Below are positions 23,661 to 32,933 of a stretch of 46,245 nt of DNA, piece by piece. The notes under the pieces are model-generated. The model saw only the letters and a list, made by a program, of their open reading frames with translations. It was not told the origin of the DNA and made no database searches. Within the stretch, counting starts at the first letter, position 1. Every line of letters starts with the position of its first letter. This DNA comes from Rhodococcus sp. HM1. Lineage in GTDB: Bacteria > Actinomycetota > Actinomycetes > Mycobacteriales > Mycobacteriaceae. A program made the position numbers and the translations under genes. The stretch covers positions 1 through 46,245 of the forward strand of contig NZ_JALPTB010000052.1 of NCBI RefSeq assembly GCF_023218075.1, read 5' to 3'.

Positions 23661-24766
23661 CCGACGTCTCCCTTCCGCTGCGCCTCCTGCGTCTGCACGG
23701 CGTTGGCACCGAGGAACCGCACCAGCACGAACGCGACCGCGAAGATGAGGAGGAACGTGATCGTCGACAGCGCGGACGCCGAGTTCGCGCCCTGACGCAT
23801 CTGCTCGACCACCAGCACCGAGATCGTGGAGGTCGCGGGGTTCGAGCCCATCATGATGGCCGGCAGGTCGTACATGCGCAGCGCGTCCATCGTGCGGAAC
23901 AGGATCGCGACCATCAGCGCCGGCTTGACCAGCGGCAAGGTGATCATCTTGAAACGCTGCCACGCGTTCGCGCCGTCGACCTTCGCGGCCTCGTACACCT
24001 CCGCCGGGATCATCTGCAGGCCGGCGAGGATCAGCAGCGCCATGAACGGCGCGGTCTTCCACACGTCCGCGACGATGATCGCGAACCGGGCCGGCCACGG
24101 ATCCGCCGTCCACAGGATGTCCGTGCCGAGCATCTTGTTGGCGATGCCGTCGTTGGCGAAGATGAAGAACCACAACTTCGCGGTGACCGCGGTCGGGATC
24201 GCCCACGGCACCAGCACCGACGCGCGGAGCAACCCACGACCGCGGAACGATTTCGCCATCACGACCGCCATCGCGAAACCGATGACGGTCTCGAGTGAGA
24301 CGGTGACGACGGTGAAGAAGAACGTGTTGAAGATAGAGCCCCAGAACTGGGAGCCCAGCGTGCCCGGCGGGCACGGAATGCTGCCGGTGGCGGTACCGCA
24401 GGACTGGGTGATCCACCGGACGTAGTTCTCGAAACCGACGAAACCGCCCTCGACGAACCGGCCGGTTTCGGGATCGAGTTTCTTCGCGTCGCCGTGCAGC
24501 GACATCCAGACCGCCCGCCCGAGCGGGTACAGGATGATGACGGCGAGCACGGCGAGGGACGGCGCCACGAACATCCACGGAGGGATCCGGCGGCCCTGCT
24601 TGATCGCGGGCGCGCTCGGCTCCGGAGGTTCGGTCACCCGGTGCCGTCCGTGCACACGGTCGCGGTCGGGACCGAGGTACTCGGTCCCGACCGCGGAATC
24701 GTGTGGCGGATCCGCGGGAACCGGTCGGCGGTCTTCGTGACCGGCTTGGACCTGCGGTTCTGCCAT
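23657..24766 (-). CDS. Carbohydrate ABC permease (MalF/SugA type)
   Basis: A 369-residue permease with a long polar N-terminal tail (~60 residues) before the first helix (WMFVAPSLAVLAVIILYPL). It has an EAA loop (YEAAKVDGANAWQRFKMITL-P) and a periplasmic segment containing Cys-rich SCGTATGSIPCPPG. It pairs with the MalG-type permease to form the channel. The stop overlaps the next gene as ATGA; the gene begins 19 bp after the binding-protein gene. Confidence 0.9.
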   Translation of the reverse strand: MAEPQVQAGHEDRRPVPADPPHDSAVGTEYLGPDRDRVHGRHRVTEPPEPSAPAIKQGRRIPPWMFVAPSLAVLAVIILYPLGRAVWMSLHGDAKKLDPETGRFVEGGFVGFENYVRWITQSCGTATGSIPCPPGTLGSQFWGSIFNTFFFTVVTVSLETVIGFAMAVVMAKSFRGRGLLRASVLVPWAIPTAVTAKLWFFIFANDGIANKMLGTDILWTADPWPARFAIIVADVWKTAPFMALLILAGLQMIPAEVYEAAKVDGANAWQRFKMITLPLVKPALMVAILFRTMDALRMYDLPAIMMGSNPATSTISVLVVEQMRQGANSASALSTITFLLIFAVAFVLVRFLGANAVQTQEAQRKGDVG

Positions 24767-24785
24767 AGGTACTGCTCCTAGTGGA

Positions 24786-26063
24786 TCAGTTGCCGGCGGT
24801 TTCGATGCCGGCCTTGATGTCGGCGAGCGCCTGCTCGACCGTCTTCTCGTTCCGGATCGCCGCGTACGAGTTGTCGGCGATCGCCTTGGACACGTTCGAG
24901 TAGTACGGCGAGGACGGACGCGGCTTCGCGCTCTCGAGCGCCTGCTTCAGCGTCGCGAAGTACGGGTACTGCTCGAGGATCGCCGGGTCGTCGTAGACCT
25001 CGGCGAGGACCGGCGCGCCGCCGACCTCGGCGTAGTAGGTCTGCGACTGGCGGGTCTGCATGAACTCGAGGAAGTCACGCGCGGTCGCCGGCGCATCCGA
25101 GAACGCGCTGATGCCGACGTTGTAGCCACCGAGGGTGGAGACGCCCGGTCCGTCGACGCCGGGGAGCACCGCGATGCCGTAGTTGCCGGCGATCGAGGAG
25201 GACTCGCCGTCGGTGAAGAAGCCCGGCCACGTGCGCAGGAACAGGGCCTTGCCGTCGCCGAACGCGGTCTGCGACTCACCTTCGGTGTAGGTCTGCGCGG
25301 CCGCCGGGATCGTGCCGTCCGCGAAGCGGTCGACGATGAACTGCAGACCCTCGCTCGTCTTGTCGTCGATCGACGGGGTGAGGCCGTCCTCCGAGACGAA
25401 GCTGCCGCCGAAGGCGTTGGCGATCTCGGTGACGTTGACCGTCAGGCCCTCGTAGTCCTTGAACTGGCCGAGGTAGCAGTCGATGCCCGCCTCGACGGCC
25501 TTCGGGCACTCCGCCTGCAGTTCCGCCCACGTGGCCGGGGCCTTGTCGACGAGGTCGGTGCGGTAGTACAGGAACGCGGCGTTGGTGTTCTTCGGGGCCG
25601 CGAACAGGGTGCCGTTGTAGGTGCCCGACTCGACGGTCGCGGGCAGCAGGCCGTCGGTCGAGATCGCGTAGTCGCCCTCGAGCGGCAGCAGCCAGCCGTT
25701 GGCGGCGAACTCGGCGGTGTTGGTGACGTCGACGGCCACGAGGTCGTACTCGTCGCTCTTCGCCTGCATGCGCTGGGCGATGTCGGCGTACTGGTCGTCG
25801 GCTTCCTTCGCCAGCGGCTTGAAGGTCACCTTCTCGTCCGGATGCTCGGCATTCCAGTCGGAGATGATGTTCTCGAGCGCCGCATTCAGGGGGTCCTGGC
25901 CCTCGACGATGGTGATCGGGCCGCGCCCTTCGCCTGCCGCGGACGCCGAGCCGCTGCTGTCGCTGCTCGAGCTGTCGTCGGACGAGCAGGCCGTCAGGAC
26001 CAGCAGCGACGCCGCCGATGCAGCGATCGCTGCGCGGCGGACCGCCTTCGTGTTCAGAACCAT
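24786..26063 (-). CDS. Sugar-binding lipoprotein (LpqY/TusE-like)
   Basis: A 425-residue extracellular solute-binding protein. A lipoprotein signal peptide ends in LVLTAC with the acylated Cys26, followed by a Ser/Asp-rich linker (~27-45) and the family 1 sugar-binding fold. GGAG precedes the ATG at 26063. It is first in the operon with two permeases and the 63-residue protein, and the ATPase gene lies 155 bp upstream on the same strand. That order resembles the trehalose-recycling systems LpqY-SugABC of mycobacteria and TusEFGK of corynebacteria. Trehalose is likely for a mycolic-acid bacterium but not proven by sequence. Confidence 0.88.
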   Translation of the reverse strand: MVLNTKAVRRAAIAASAASLLVLTACSSDDSSSSDSSGSASAAGEGRGPITIVEGQDPLNAALENIISDWNAEHPDEKVTFKPLAKEADDQYADIAQRMQAKSDEYDLVAVDVTNTAEFAANGWLLPLEGDYAISTDGLLPATVESGTYNGTLFAAPKNTNAAFLYYRTDLVDKAPATWAELQAECPKAVEAGIDCYLGQFKDYEGLTVNVTEIANAFGGSFVSEDGLTPSIDDKTSEGLQFIVDRFADGTIPAAAQTYTEGESQTAFGDGKALFLRTWPGFFTDGESSSIAGNYGIAVLPGVDGPGVSTLGGYNVGISAFSDAPATARDFLEFMQTRQSQTYYAEVGGAPVLAEVYDDPAILEQYPYFATLKQALESAKPRPSSPYYSNVSKAIADNSYAAIRNEKTVEQALADIKAGIETAGN

Positions 26064-26218
26064 GGATTACTCCCGTTCGGATTCGGAAAACTCCTCGTCG
26101 GCAGCCTATGGCCACCGACACCGGCACCTACTCTGGCATGCGAGACCGGGAAAAGGGGATATTGCTCCCAACCTGAATCGGTCATGTCCGTTCCCGCAGG
26201 CCTCGTCGTCGGCCGTGC

Positions 26219-27292
<1,074 letters not shown>

Positions 27293-27298
27293 GGCACG

Positions 27299-27335
27299 AG
27301 AGAATAGGCGACAAAGCCGAACGCGCCTATTCTCT
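27299..27335. promoter_or_regulatory. Mirror-symmetric divergent leaderless promoters
   Basis: A perfect 12-bp inverted repeat (AGAGAATAGGCG at 27299-27310, complement at 27324-27335) with a 13-base centre. Each strand reads TAGGCG-N17-TATTCT, followed after 6 bases (plus) or 8 bases (minus) by a start codon. The -10 of one direction overlaps the -35 of the other, so the two promoters should compete. It separates the ABC ATPase gene from the DUF2786 gene by only 47 bp. Confidence 0.65.
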
Positions 27336-27339
27336 GTCG

Positions 27340-28149
27340 GTGAGTTCCGACCGGATGCTGACCCGTATCGGCGGCCTGCTCCGCCAGGCGGAATCGACCG
27401 ACAACCAGCACGAAGCCGACGCGTTCCTGGCGGCTGCGCAACGTCTGGCGACCGCGTCGTCCGTGGATCTCGCGGTCGCGCGTGCCCACACCGCGTCCCG
27501 GGAACGCCGGGCCACGCCGGTGCAGCGGCTCATCACGATCGGGGAGAGCGGGAAGAAGGGGCTGCGCACGTACGCGCAGTTGTTCCTGGCGATCGCCGCC
27601 GCCAACGACGTGCAGTGCGACATCACCGCCACCTCCACCGTCATCTATGCGTACGGATTCGGCGACGACATCGACGTGTGCGAGGCGTTGTACTCGTCGC
27701 TGCTGGTGCAGATGGTGCGGGCGTCGGACGCGTACCTGCGCGCGGGCAGCTATCGGGAGGAGACGACGGTGCGCACGGTCGTCGAGCAGCGCGGGGGACG
27801 GCGGGTCCGCACGCGGGTGCGCAAGCCGGTCGCCGGGGTGACCGCGCGCCTGAACTTCCAGTCGGCGTTCGCGGCGCGGATCGGGGCACGGCTGGCCGAG
27901 GCGAAGCAGCAGACGGAGCAGGAAGCGGAGGTCGCGGTGCCGGGCACGGAATTGGTGTTGCGCGACAAGCAGCTCGAGTTGCGCGATTTCTACACCAGCA
28001 CGTCGCAGGCGCGGGGCAGCTGGCGCGGCAACCGTCCGACGGCCGCGCACTCGTCGGACGCGCAGCGGGCCGGGGACCGGGCCGGGCGGCGGGCGCGGCT
28101 GGGGACGGCGCCGGAGCTGCCGTCCGGGGGCCGGAGGCTGACCCGATGA
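27340..28149 (+). CDS. DUF2786 domain protein
   Basis: A 269-residue cytoplasmic protein of unknown function. The N-terminal ~45 residues (RIGGLLRQAESTDNQHEADA, then FLAAAQRLATASS) fit the DUF2786 domain found in bacterial and phage proteins. The middle includes VVEQRGGRRVRTRVRKPVAG and an alpha-helical segment; the tail is basic and low-complexity. The GTG at 27340 is favoured because TATTCT lies 6 bases upstream, implying a leaderless mRNA; an ATG at 27355 is the alternative. The stop overlaps the next start (ATGA), so the two are co-translated. Confidence 0.8.
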   Translation: MSSDRMLTRIGGLLRQAESTDNQHEADAFLAAAQRLATASSVDLAVARAHTASRERRATPVQRLITIGESGKKGLRTYAQLFLAIAAANDVQCDITATSTVIYAYGFGDDIDVCEALYSSLLVQMVRASDAYLRAGSYREETTVRTVVEQRGGRRVRTRVRKPVAGVTARLNFQSAFAARIGARLAEAKQQTEQEAEVAVPGTELVLRDKQLELRDFYTSTSQARGSWRGNRPTAAHSSDAQRAGDRAGRRARLGTAPELPSGGRRLTR

Positions 28150-28661
28150 CCCGCGTTCGGGATACGCAGCGGGCGGCGGTGTACGAGGCGGAGTCGCTGG
28201 TGCGGCGCATGTTCGACCTCGCCGACGAGCGGGGGATCCGGGAGGTGGAGATCGCCGGGTCTCGTGTGACGCTGCCGGTGGAGCGCCGGTTCGCGTCGAT
28301 CGAGTCGGTGCAGGCGTATCTGGATGCGGTGCTGGCTCTGAACTGGGTGCGGGAGCGCTGGCCGCGCGCCGCAGTGCGGGTACGGGTGCGGGCGCGCGCC
28401 GGGAACACGGCAGCGCACTACGAAAGTGATTCTGCGGTCATCGCACTGCCGGAGCACCGGGCGAACACGGCGTGGGCGTTCCGGGAACTGGTGGTCCTGC
28501 ACGAACTCGCGCACCATCTGGATCCGTCGGATCCGGACGATCCGGCCGAACCGGCACACGGGGCGGCGTTCGTCGACCGCTTCCTCACGCTGGTGGGCGA
28601 GATCATCGGACCCGAAGCGGCGTTCGCGTTGCGTGCGTGCGGCTTCGCCGCCTGCGAATGA
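28146..28661 (+). CDS. Putative zinc metallohydrolase (TIGR04338-like)
   Basis: A 171-residue protein with the zinc-protease motif HELAHH (119-124) and a third candidate ligand His138 in HGAAF, a minigluzincin-like pattern. It has no signal peptide or membrane helix, so it is cytoplasmic. It overlaps the DUF2786 gene by 4 bp; I recall the two families as frequent partners in actinobacteria, which suggests a joint but uncharacterised role. The substrate is unknown. Confidence 0.8.
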   Translation: MTRVRDTQRAAVYEAESLVRRMFDLADERGIREVEIAGSRVTLPVERRFASIESVQAYLDAVLALNWVRERWPRAAVRVRVRARAGNTAAHYESDSAVIALPEHRANTAWAFRELVVLHELAHHLDPSDPDDPAEPAHGAAFVDRFLTLVGEIIGPEAAFALRACGFAACE

Positions 28662-28685
28662 CGGTGGTGAAGTTTCCGGGCGCGG

Positions 28686-28910
28686 TCAGGGCATGTCGGG
28701 GCGACGGTGCGACCACCGGCGCACCCGTGAGCGTCCGTGCTCGGCCGCGTGAATAACCTTGTCTCCCAGCTTCTTCGACTCGGCGACGAAGCGCTGCCGA
28801 CTGCCCTTGTCCTCGGCGCGCCGGTTTCCGGTCCACCGGCCCAGCGTCTGCTTCGCCTTGCCGGCGGCGGCCTCTGCGCTGTGTTTGATCCTGTCCGTGA
28901 GGTGCGCCAT
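28686..28910 (-). CDS. CsbD-like stress protein
   Basis: A 74-residue, highly charged, helical protein (AHLTDRIKHSAEAAAGKAKQ, then TLGRWTGNRRAEDKGS) resembling the CsbD family, small proteins of the general stress response with unknown mechanism. The ATG at 28910 has AGGAG upstream; an ATG further up at 29045 adds unrelated residues. The C-terminus is unusually Arg/His-rich. It is divergent from the gas vesicle operon and has a SigF/SigB-type promoter ahead of it. Confidence 0.75.
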   Translation of the reverse strand: MAHLTDRIKHSAEAAAGKAKQTLGRWTGNRRAEDKGSRQRFVAESKKLGDKVIHAAEHGRSRVRRWSHRRPDMP

Positions 28911-28954
28911 GGTGTGCTCCTGTCCGGCCACGTGCGGCCGTTCGACGATTTCGG

Positions 28955-28979
28955 ATACCCCCGCAACTCGGAGGAAAAC
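28955..28979 (-). promoter_or_regulatory. SigF/SigB-type stress promoter of the CsbD-like gene
   Basis: On the minus strand, GTTT (28979-28976) and GGGTAT (28960-28955) are separated by 15 bases, an exact match to the GTTT-N15-17-GGGTAT consensus of actinobacterial SigF/SigB. It lies ~45 bp upstream of the start codon. Confidence 0.6.
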
Positions 28980-29038
28980 CGGACGCGAACGTACCGACCG
29001 GTCCGCATTATAGGGTTGAAGATCAACTTCGGATTGAT

Positions 29039-29064
29039 GTTTCACGAAGTGTGACGCAGGTTAC
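29039..29064 (+). promoter_or_regulatory. Weaker SigF-like promoter ahead of the gas vesicle operon
   Basis: GTTT (29039-29042), 16 bases, then GGTTAC (29059-29064), a 4/6 match to the stress -10 GGGTAT. The predicted transcript starts ~80 bp upstream of the first gas vesicle cluster gene. Much weaker evidence than for the divergent csbD promoter. Confidence 0.35.
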
Positions 29065-29149
29065 TCCAGTCCCACGTGCAGGCGGACGCCCGCAGAGTTT
29101 CGATCGCCGACTCTCCCCACGGGACGGGTCGCAGCCGAAGGAGATGACC

Positions 29150-29851
29150 ATGAAGGGTGGAGCACGAATTGCCGCGGGGGTCGGCATCGGCTACATGCTG
29201 GGACGTACCCACAAGATGCGACTCGCGCTGATGCTCGCGGGGGCGGGATTGAGCGGGCGCCTCCCCGGTACCCCTCAGGAATTGATGAAACGCGGTGTAT
29301 CCGCTCTGGGGTCCTCACCTGAACTGAGCAAGATCACCGAATCCGTTCGGGGCGAACTGCTCGGCGCGGCGCGGGCCGCGGCCGTGACCGCAGCGAGCAA
29401 CCAGATCGACTCGCTCAACGAGCGACTCCAGCAGGGCGGGGGTCTGCTACGCAGCAAGAGGAGTACCAAGTCGGAGGACGAGGACTACGAGGAACCCCAG
29501 GACGAATACGACGAGGACGAGCAGGGAGCCTACGAGGACGAGCCGACCGACACCGCCGACGAAGAGGACACCTCGGACGAGGACACCGGCGACGAAGGCA
29601 CGGGCGAAGAGGCCTCGGGCGAAGAGGACACGGAGGACGTCGATTCCGAGGAGGAGCGGAAGCCCGCGAAGAAGCGGCCCCCGGCCCGGCGCCGGACATC
29701 CGAGAGCGCCTCGTCGACACGATCACGATCCGCTCCCCGCCGGAAGAAGTCCGATGAGGACGACGAACAAGCGCCCAAGCCACGCCGCCGAAGCTCCCGG
29801 ACCGAGAGTTCGGCATCCGGGCGCGCCCCCGTGCGACGTACGAGGAGCTGA
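29150..29851 (+). CDS. Acidic low-complexity gas vesicle cluster protein
   Basis: A 233-residue protein. The N-terminal ~100 residues start with a Gly/Ala-rich hydrophobic stretch (ARIAAGVGIGYMLG, then MRLALMLAGAGLSG) and an amphipathic helix. Residues ~105-165 are almost all Glu/Asp with Thr/Ser, and the last ~65 are Arg/Lys/Ser/Pro-rich, so the C-terminal half should be disordered and charge-segregated. I chose the ATG at 29150 because AAGGAG ends 6 bases before it; an ATG at 29144 abuts the ribosome-binding site. It is the first gene of the gvp operon, the position of poorly characterised genes such as gvpY in Streptomyces. Similar ORFs are sometimes mis-labelled as DNA primase. Function unknown. 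Confidence 0.75.
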   Translation: MKGGARIAAGVGIGYMLGRTHKMRLALMLAGAGLSGRLPGTPQELMKRGVSALGSSPELSKITESVRGELLGAARAAAVTAASNQIDSLNERLQQGGGLLRSKRSTKSEDEDYEEPQDEYDEDEQGAYEDEPTDTADEEDTSDEDTGDEGTGEEASGEEDTEDVDSEEERKPAKKRPPARRRTSESASSTRSRSAPRRKKSDEDDEQAPKPRRRSSRTESSASGRAPVRRTRS

Positions 29852-29856
29852 GTCCC

Positions 29857-31137
29857 ATGACCAAGGCACTGTCCGATACCACCCGGAAGGTGGGTAAGGC
29901 CGCGACCGGCGCGGCAGGAAAAGCCGGCAGGACCGCAACCGGCGCCGCGGGCCGAGCCGGCAAGGCCGCGACCGGGACGGCGCAGAAGGCGGCCGGCGCG
30001 GCCTCGCCGACCGGGCATCTGCAGAACGCGCTGCAGACCCTCGCCGGAACCGTCACCGAGCGGGCCGTGGACACCGTCACCGACAAGATCACCGGAACGG
30101 CCGGGCGACTGCACGACTATGCCGAAGGCACCGGCAACACCGGTCTGCTGTCGGCGCTGACCGGCGTCGACAAGCTCTCGGAGGGCGCTTCACCGCTCAA
30201 GGCCGCCATGAGCGCCGGTTTCGAGGGCGTCAAGGGCACGGCCAAACAGAAGTTCCAGGACGTGAAGGAGTCCTTCGGCGGCGGCGGTGGCCGGAAAGGC
30301 TCGGGCGGCAAGAAGATCAAGCTCACCAACATCGTCGAGCAGATCGACGTCGGGGTGCCCGTCCGGCTCGCCTACGACCAGTGGACCCAGTTCGCCGACT
30401 GGCCGAAGTTCATGAAGAAGGTCGAGCAGGTCGAGCAGGCCGCCGACGAGAAATTGCAGTGGACCGGCAAGGTCTTCTGGTCGCGCCGGAACTGGGAGTC
30501 GACGATTCTCGAACAGGTTCCGTTCGAACGGATCGTGTGGCGTTCCAAGGGCGGCAAGGGTTACATCGACGGCGCGGTGACCTTCCACGAGATCACCGAG
30601 AACCTCACCCGGATCGTTCTGGTACTGGAGTACCACCCCCGCGGCCTGTTCGAGAAGACCGCCAATCTCTGGCGTGCCGTGGGACGGCGATCCAGACTGG
30701 AACTCAAGCACTTCCAGCGTCACGTCATGACCGAGAGCATCCTGCATCCCGACGACATCGCGGGGTGGCACGGCGAGATCCACGAAAGCAAGGTGGTCAA
30801 GGACGACGAGACCGCTCGCCGCGAGGAGCAGGAGGAACAAGAAGAGGACGAAGGGTACGAGGAGCAGGACGAATCTGCCGAAGAACCCGAAGAAGAGGAA
30901 GAAGGGGAGGAGCCGGAGGACGAGGAGCCCGAGGACGAATACGACGAAGACGAGTACGACGACGAGCTCGAGGACGAAGAGCCCGACGAAGAGCCCGACG
31001 AAGAGGAGCCCGAAGAGGACGAAGCAGAGGAGCCCGAAGAGGACGAAGCAGAGGAAGAACCGCCCGCTCGCCGTAGGGCCCCCGCGCGAAGCAGGGCACG
31101 GTCCACGGCCGGCACGAACCGAGGAGCCAGGAAATGA
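29857..31137 (+). CDS. SRPBCC-domain protein of the gas vesicle cluster (GvpZ-like)
   Basis: A 426-residue protein in four parts: an Ala/Gly/Lys N-terminus with repeats of the type [11 protein letters not shown] (~10-45); a helical linker; an SRPBCC (polyketide cyclase/dehydrase-like) domain at ~150-295 ([20 protein letters not shown], then [20 protein letters not shown]); and an acidic tail (~320-405) ending in a basic segment. SRPBCC folds bind hydrophobic ligands; no catalytic residues can be assigned. It matches the cyclase-like GvpZ position of Streptomyces clusters. The stop overlaps gvpA (ATGA). The acidic tail contains tandem DNA repeats. Confidence 0.75.
   Translation: MTKALSDTTRKVGKAATGAAGKAGRTATGAAGRAGKAATGTAQKAAGAASPTGHLQNALQTLAGTVTERAVDTVTDKITGTAGRLHDYAEGTGNTGLLSALTGVDKLSEGASPLKAAMSAGFEGVKGTAKQKFQDVKESFGGGGGRKGSGGKKIKLTNIVEQIDVGVPVRLAYDQWTQFADWPKFMKKVEQVEQAADEKLQWTGKVFWSRRNWESTILEQVPFERIVWRSKGGKGYIDGAVTFHEITENLTRIVLVLEYHPRGLFEKTANLWRAVGRRSRLELKHFQRHVMTESILHPDDIAGWHGEIHESKVVKDDETARREEQEEQEEDEGYEEQDESAEEPEEEEEGEEPEDEEPEDEYDEDEYDDELEDEEPDEEPDEEEPEEDEAEEPEEDEAEEEPPARRRAPARSRARSTAGTNRGARK
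30973..31050 (+). repeat. Tandem repeats encoding the acidic tail
   Basis: A 12-bp unit GACGAAGAGCCC occurs twice in a row from 30973, followed by a 24-bp unit repeated exactly (31003-31026 and 31027-31050; EEPEEDEA). Such perfect copies can expand or contract, so tail length may vary between strains. Confidence 0.7.
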
Positions 31138-31541
31138 CCATCCAACCCGCCGGTGGCGGTGGCGGCGGTGGCGGCGGGATGGCACGCCCGAACTCGTCCG
31201 GTCTCGCCGAAGTCATCGACACCATCCTCGACAAGGGTCTCGTGATCGACGCGTTCGTGCGGGTCTCCCTCGTCGGTATCGAACTCGTGACGATCGACGC
31301 CCGCGTGGTAGTCGCCAGCGTCGACACCTACCTGCGTTTCGCCGAAGCGGTGAACCGTCTGGAGATCTCCGACAGTGAACCGAAGGGTCTGCCCGATCTC
31401 GTCGGTGACATCACCTCGGGCGGTTCGAAACACAAGACCAAGGGAGCACTGGAAGCAGCTACCGAGAAGGTCTCCGAGTTCCTCGGAGACGTCGACGACA
31501 GGCGGCAGCGCGCCCCGCGCGGATCGAAGAGAGGGGAGTAA
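31134..31541 (+). CDS. gvpA: Gas vesicle structural protein GvpA
   Basis: A 135-residue protein. Residues ~21-75 are a classic GvpA core ([20 protein letters not shown], then [20 protein letters not shown]), the hydrophobic subunit that assembles the gas vesicle wall. Two oddities: an N-terminal extension with nine consecutive Gly (7-15) and a polar C-terminal extension of ~60 residues, making it longer than the usual ~70-residue GvpA. I use the ATG at 31134 because it overlaps the upstream stop and has AGGAG; an ATG at 31179 would give a conventional N-terminus but has no good ribosome-binding site. The paralogues gvpJ and gvpS lie downstream. Confidence 0.88.
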   Translation: MTIQPAGGGGGGGGGMARPNSSGLAEVIDTILDKGLVIDAFVRVSLVGIELVTIDARVVVASVDTYLRFAEAVNRLEISDSEPKGLPDLVGDITSGGSKHKTKGALEAATEKVSEFLGDVDDRRQRAPRGSKRGE

Positions 31542-31543
31542 CG

Positions 31544-32347
31544 ATGACCGACACGTCGGCGGACGAACGCACGCCGGAAGAGCAGGGCATCACCGGCAGC
31601 ACGGGCATCTACGTCTACGGCATCGTCCCGGGGGACGTGGAAGCGGAATCGCATGCTACCGGTGTGGGCGACCCCCCGAGCAACGTCTCGGTCGTGCGGA
31701 GCGGCGAGATCGCTGCGCTGGTCAGCGAGATTCCGGTCGACCGGCCCCTCGGCACGCCCGACGACCTCAAGGCCCATGCGGAACTGCTGGACGGGACCGC
31801 CGCGGTGGCACCGGTGCTGCCGCTCCGGTTCGGGGCGGTGCTGTCGGACGAGGACGCGGTGTCCGAGGAACTGCTCGACGCCCATCGTGACGAGTTCGAA
31901 GCGGCGCTGAACGAACTCGAGGGCAGGGCGCAGTTCGTCGTCAAAGCACGCTACGACGAAAGAGCGGTGCTCAGTGAGATTCTCGAGGAGAACGCCGACG
32001 CGGCTCGCTTGCGCGAGGAGATCCGCGACAAGCCTGAGGACGCGACCCGCGACGCACGAATGATGCTCGGCGAGATCATCACCCAGTCGATCGAAGCCAA
32101 GCGCAATGAGGACACCCAGCGGGTCGTCGACGCGCTCGAGGACCTCGAACCGATGGTCAACGTCCGCCAGCCGACACACGACGAGGACGCTGCGCACGTG
32201 GCGGTGCTCATCGAATTGTCCCGGCAGGGCGATCTCGAGGACATCGTGCGTTCCCTCGCGGAAGAATGGGAGGGCCGGGCGAAGATGGATCTGCTCGGGC
32301 CGATGGCCGCGTACGACTTCGTGATGAAAAGAGCACCGGAGGACTGA
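31544..32347 (+). CDS. gvpF: Gas vesicle protein GvpF (GvpF/L family)
   Basis: A 267-residue member of the GvpF/GvpL family (start IYVYGIVPG, then LPLRFGAVLSDEDAVSEEL and FVVKARYDERAVL), thought to help GvpA assembly and associate with the vesicle. It immediately follows gvpA, as in Streptomyces where gvpF follows gvpA, which is why I call this copy F and the later one (33333-34121) L. GAGGGGAG precedes the ATG. Confidence 0.88.
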   Translation: MTDTSADERTPEEQGITGSTGIYVYGIVPGDVEAESHATGVGDPPSNVSVVRSGEIAALVSEIPVDRPLGTPDDLKAHAELLDGTAAVAPVLPLRFGAVLSDEDAVSEELLDAHRDEFEAALNELEGRAQFVVKARYDERAVLSEILEENADAARLREEIRDKPEDATRDARMMLGEIITQSIEAKRNEDTQRVVDALEDLEPMVNVRQPTHDEDAAHVAVLIELSRQGDLEDIVRSLAEEWEGRAKMDLLGPMAAYDFVMKRAPED

Positions 32348-32350
32348 GCC

Positions 32351-32596
32351 GTGGGACTGATCTCGTCCGTTCTCACACTGCCGATTGCCCCGATCCGGGC
32401 GGTGCTGTGGCTCGGCGAACTCATCCAGGACCAGGTCGAGCAGCAACTGCACGACCCGGCCACCATCCGCCGGGAACTCGAGGAGATCGATGAGGCGGCC
32501 GCCGCCGGCCGCCTCACCGACGAAGAGAAGGCCGCGGCGCAGCAAGCCGTCCTCAACCGGATGATCCGGCCGGATACCGGCGCCCCGCCGATCTAG
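32351..32596 (+). CDS. gvpG: Gas vesicle protein GvpG
   Basis: An 81-residue GvpG with the hydrophobic start GLISSVLTLPIAPIRAVLWL followed by a charged helical part (REELEEIDEA-type). It starts with GTG 3 bases after gvpF. GvpG is a minor assembly factor that works with GvpF/L. Confidence 0.88.
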   Translation: MGLISSVLTLPIAPIRAVLWLGELIQDQVEQQLHDPATIRRELEEIDEAAAAGRLTDEEKAAAQQAVLNRMIRPDTGAPPI

Positions 32597-32609
32597 GAAG
32601 GGGACCACG

Positions 32610-32933
32610 GTGGCCGGACGTACGACCCGCAAGGACAGCGGCAGTTCCGAGCCTGAGCCTCTGCCCCCTTTGTCCGCAGCGGAGGTGGCCCGTTTCGCGG
32701 TCGAATATCTCACCGAGTTGACGACGAAGGACCCGCAGGGCGTCACGTCGGTGTCGCCCAGCGACGACGGGTGGACGGTCGAGATCGAGGTGATCGAGGA
32801 CCGGCGCATCCCGTCCACGGCGGACATGCTCGCGTTGTACGAGGTGCGACTGGACCCGGATGGAGAACTGTTGTCCTACCGCAGAACCAAACGCTACGGA
32901 CGCGGCAGCACCGACCTCGGAGGTAGCAGATGA
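32610..32933 (+). CDS. gvpO: Gas vesicle protein GvpO
   Basis: A 107-residue GvpO-family protein: a short disordered N-terminus, then FAVEYLTELTTKDPQGVTSV, WTVEIEVIEDRRIP and MLALYEVRLDPDGELLSYRR. In haloarchaea GvpO is needed for vesicle formation and linked to expression; its actinobacterial role is untested. GTG start with GGAAGGGGA upstream; the stop overlaps gvpJ (ATGA). In Streptomyces gvpO is first in the operon, whereas here it lies mid-operon. Confidence 0.87.
   Translation: MAGRTTRKDSGSSEPEPLPPLSAAEVARFAVEYLTELTTKDPQGVTSVSPSDDGWTVEIEVIEDRRIPSTADMLALYEVRLDPDGELLSYRRTKRYGRGSTDLGGSR

Noticed and set aside
29410..31080. Possible coiled-coil structural proteins or DNA primase in the gas vesicle cluster
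   Set aside because: The Glu/Asp-rich tails lack heptad regularity and no primase motif is visible; described as disordered acidic regions instead.
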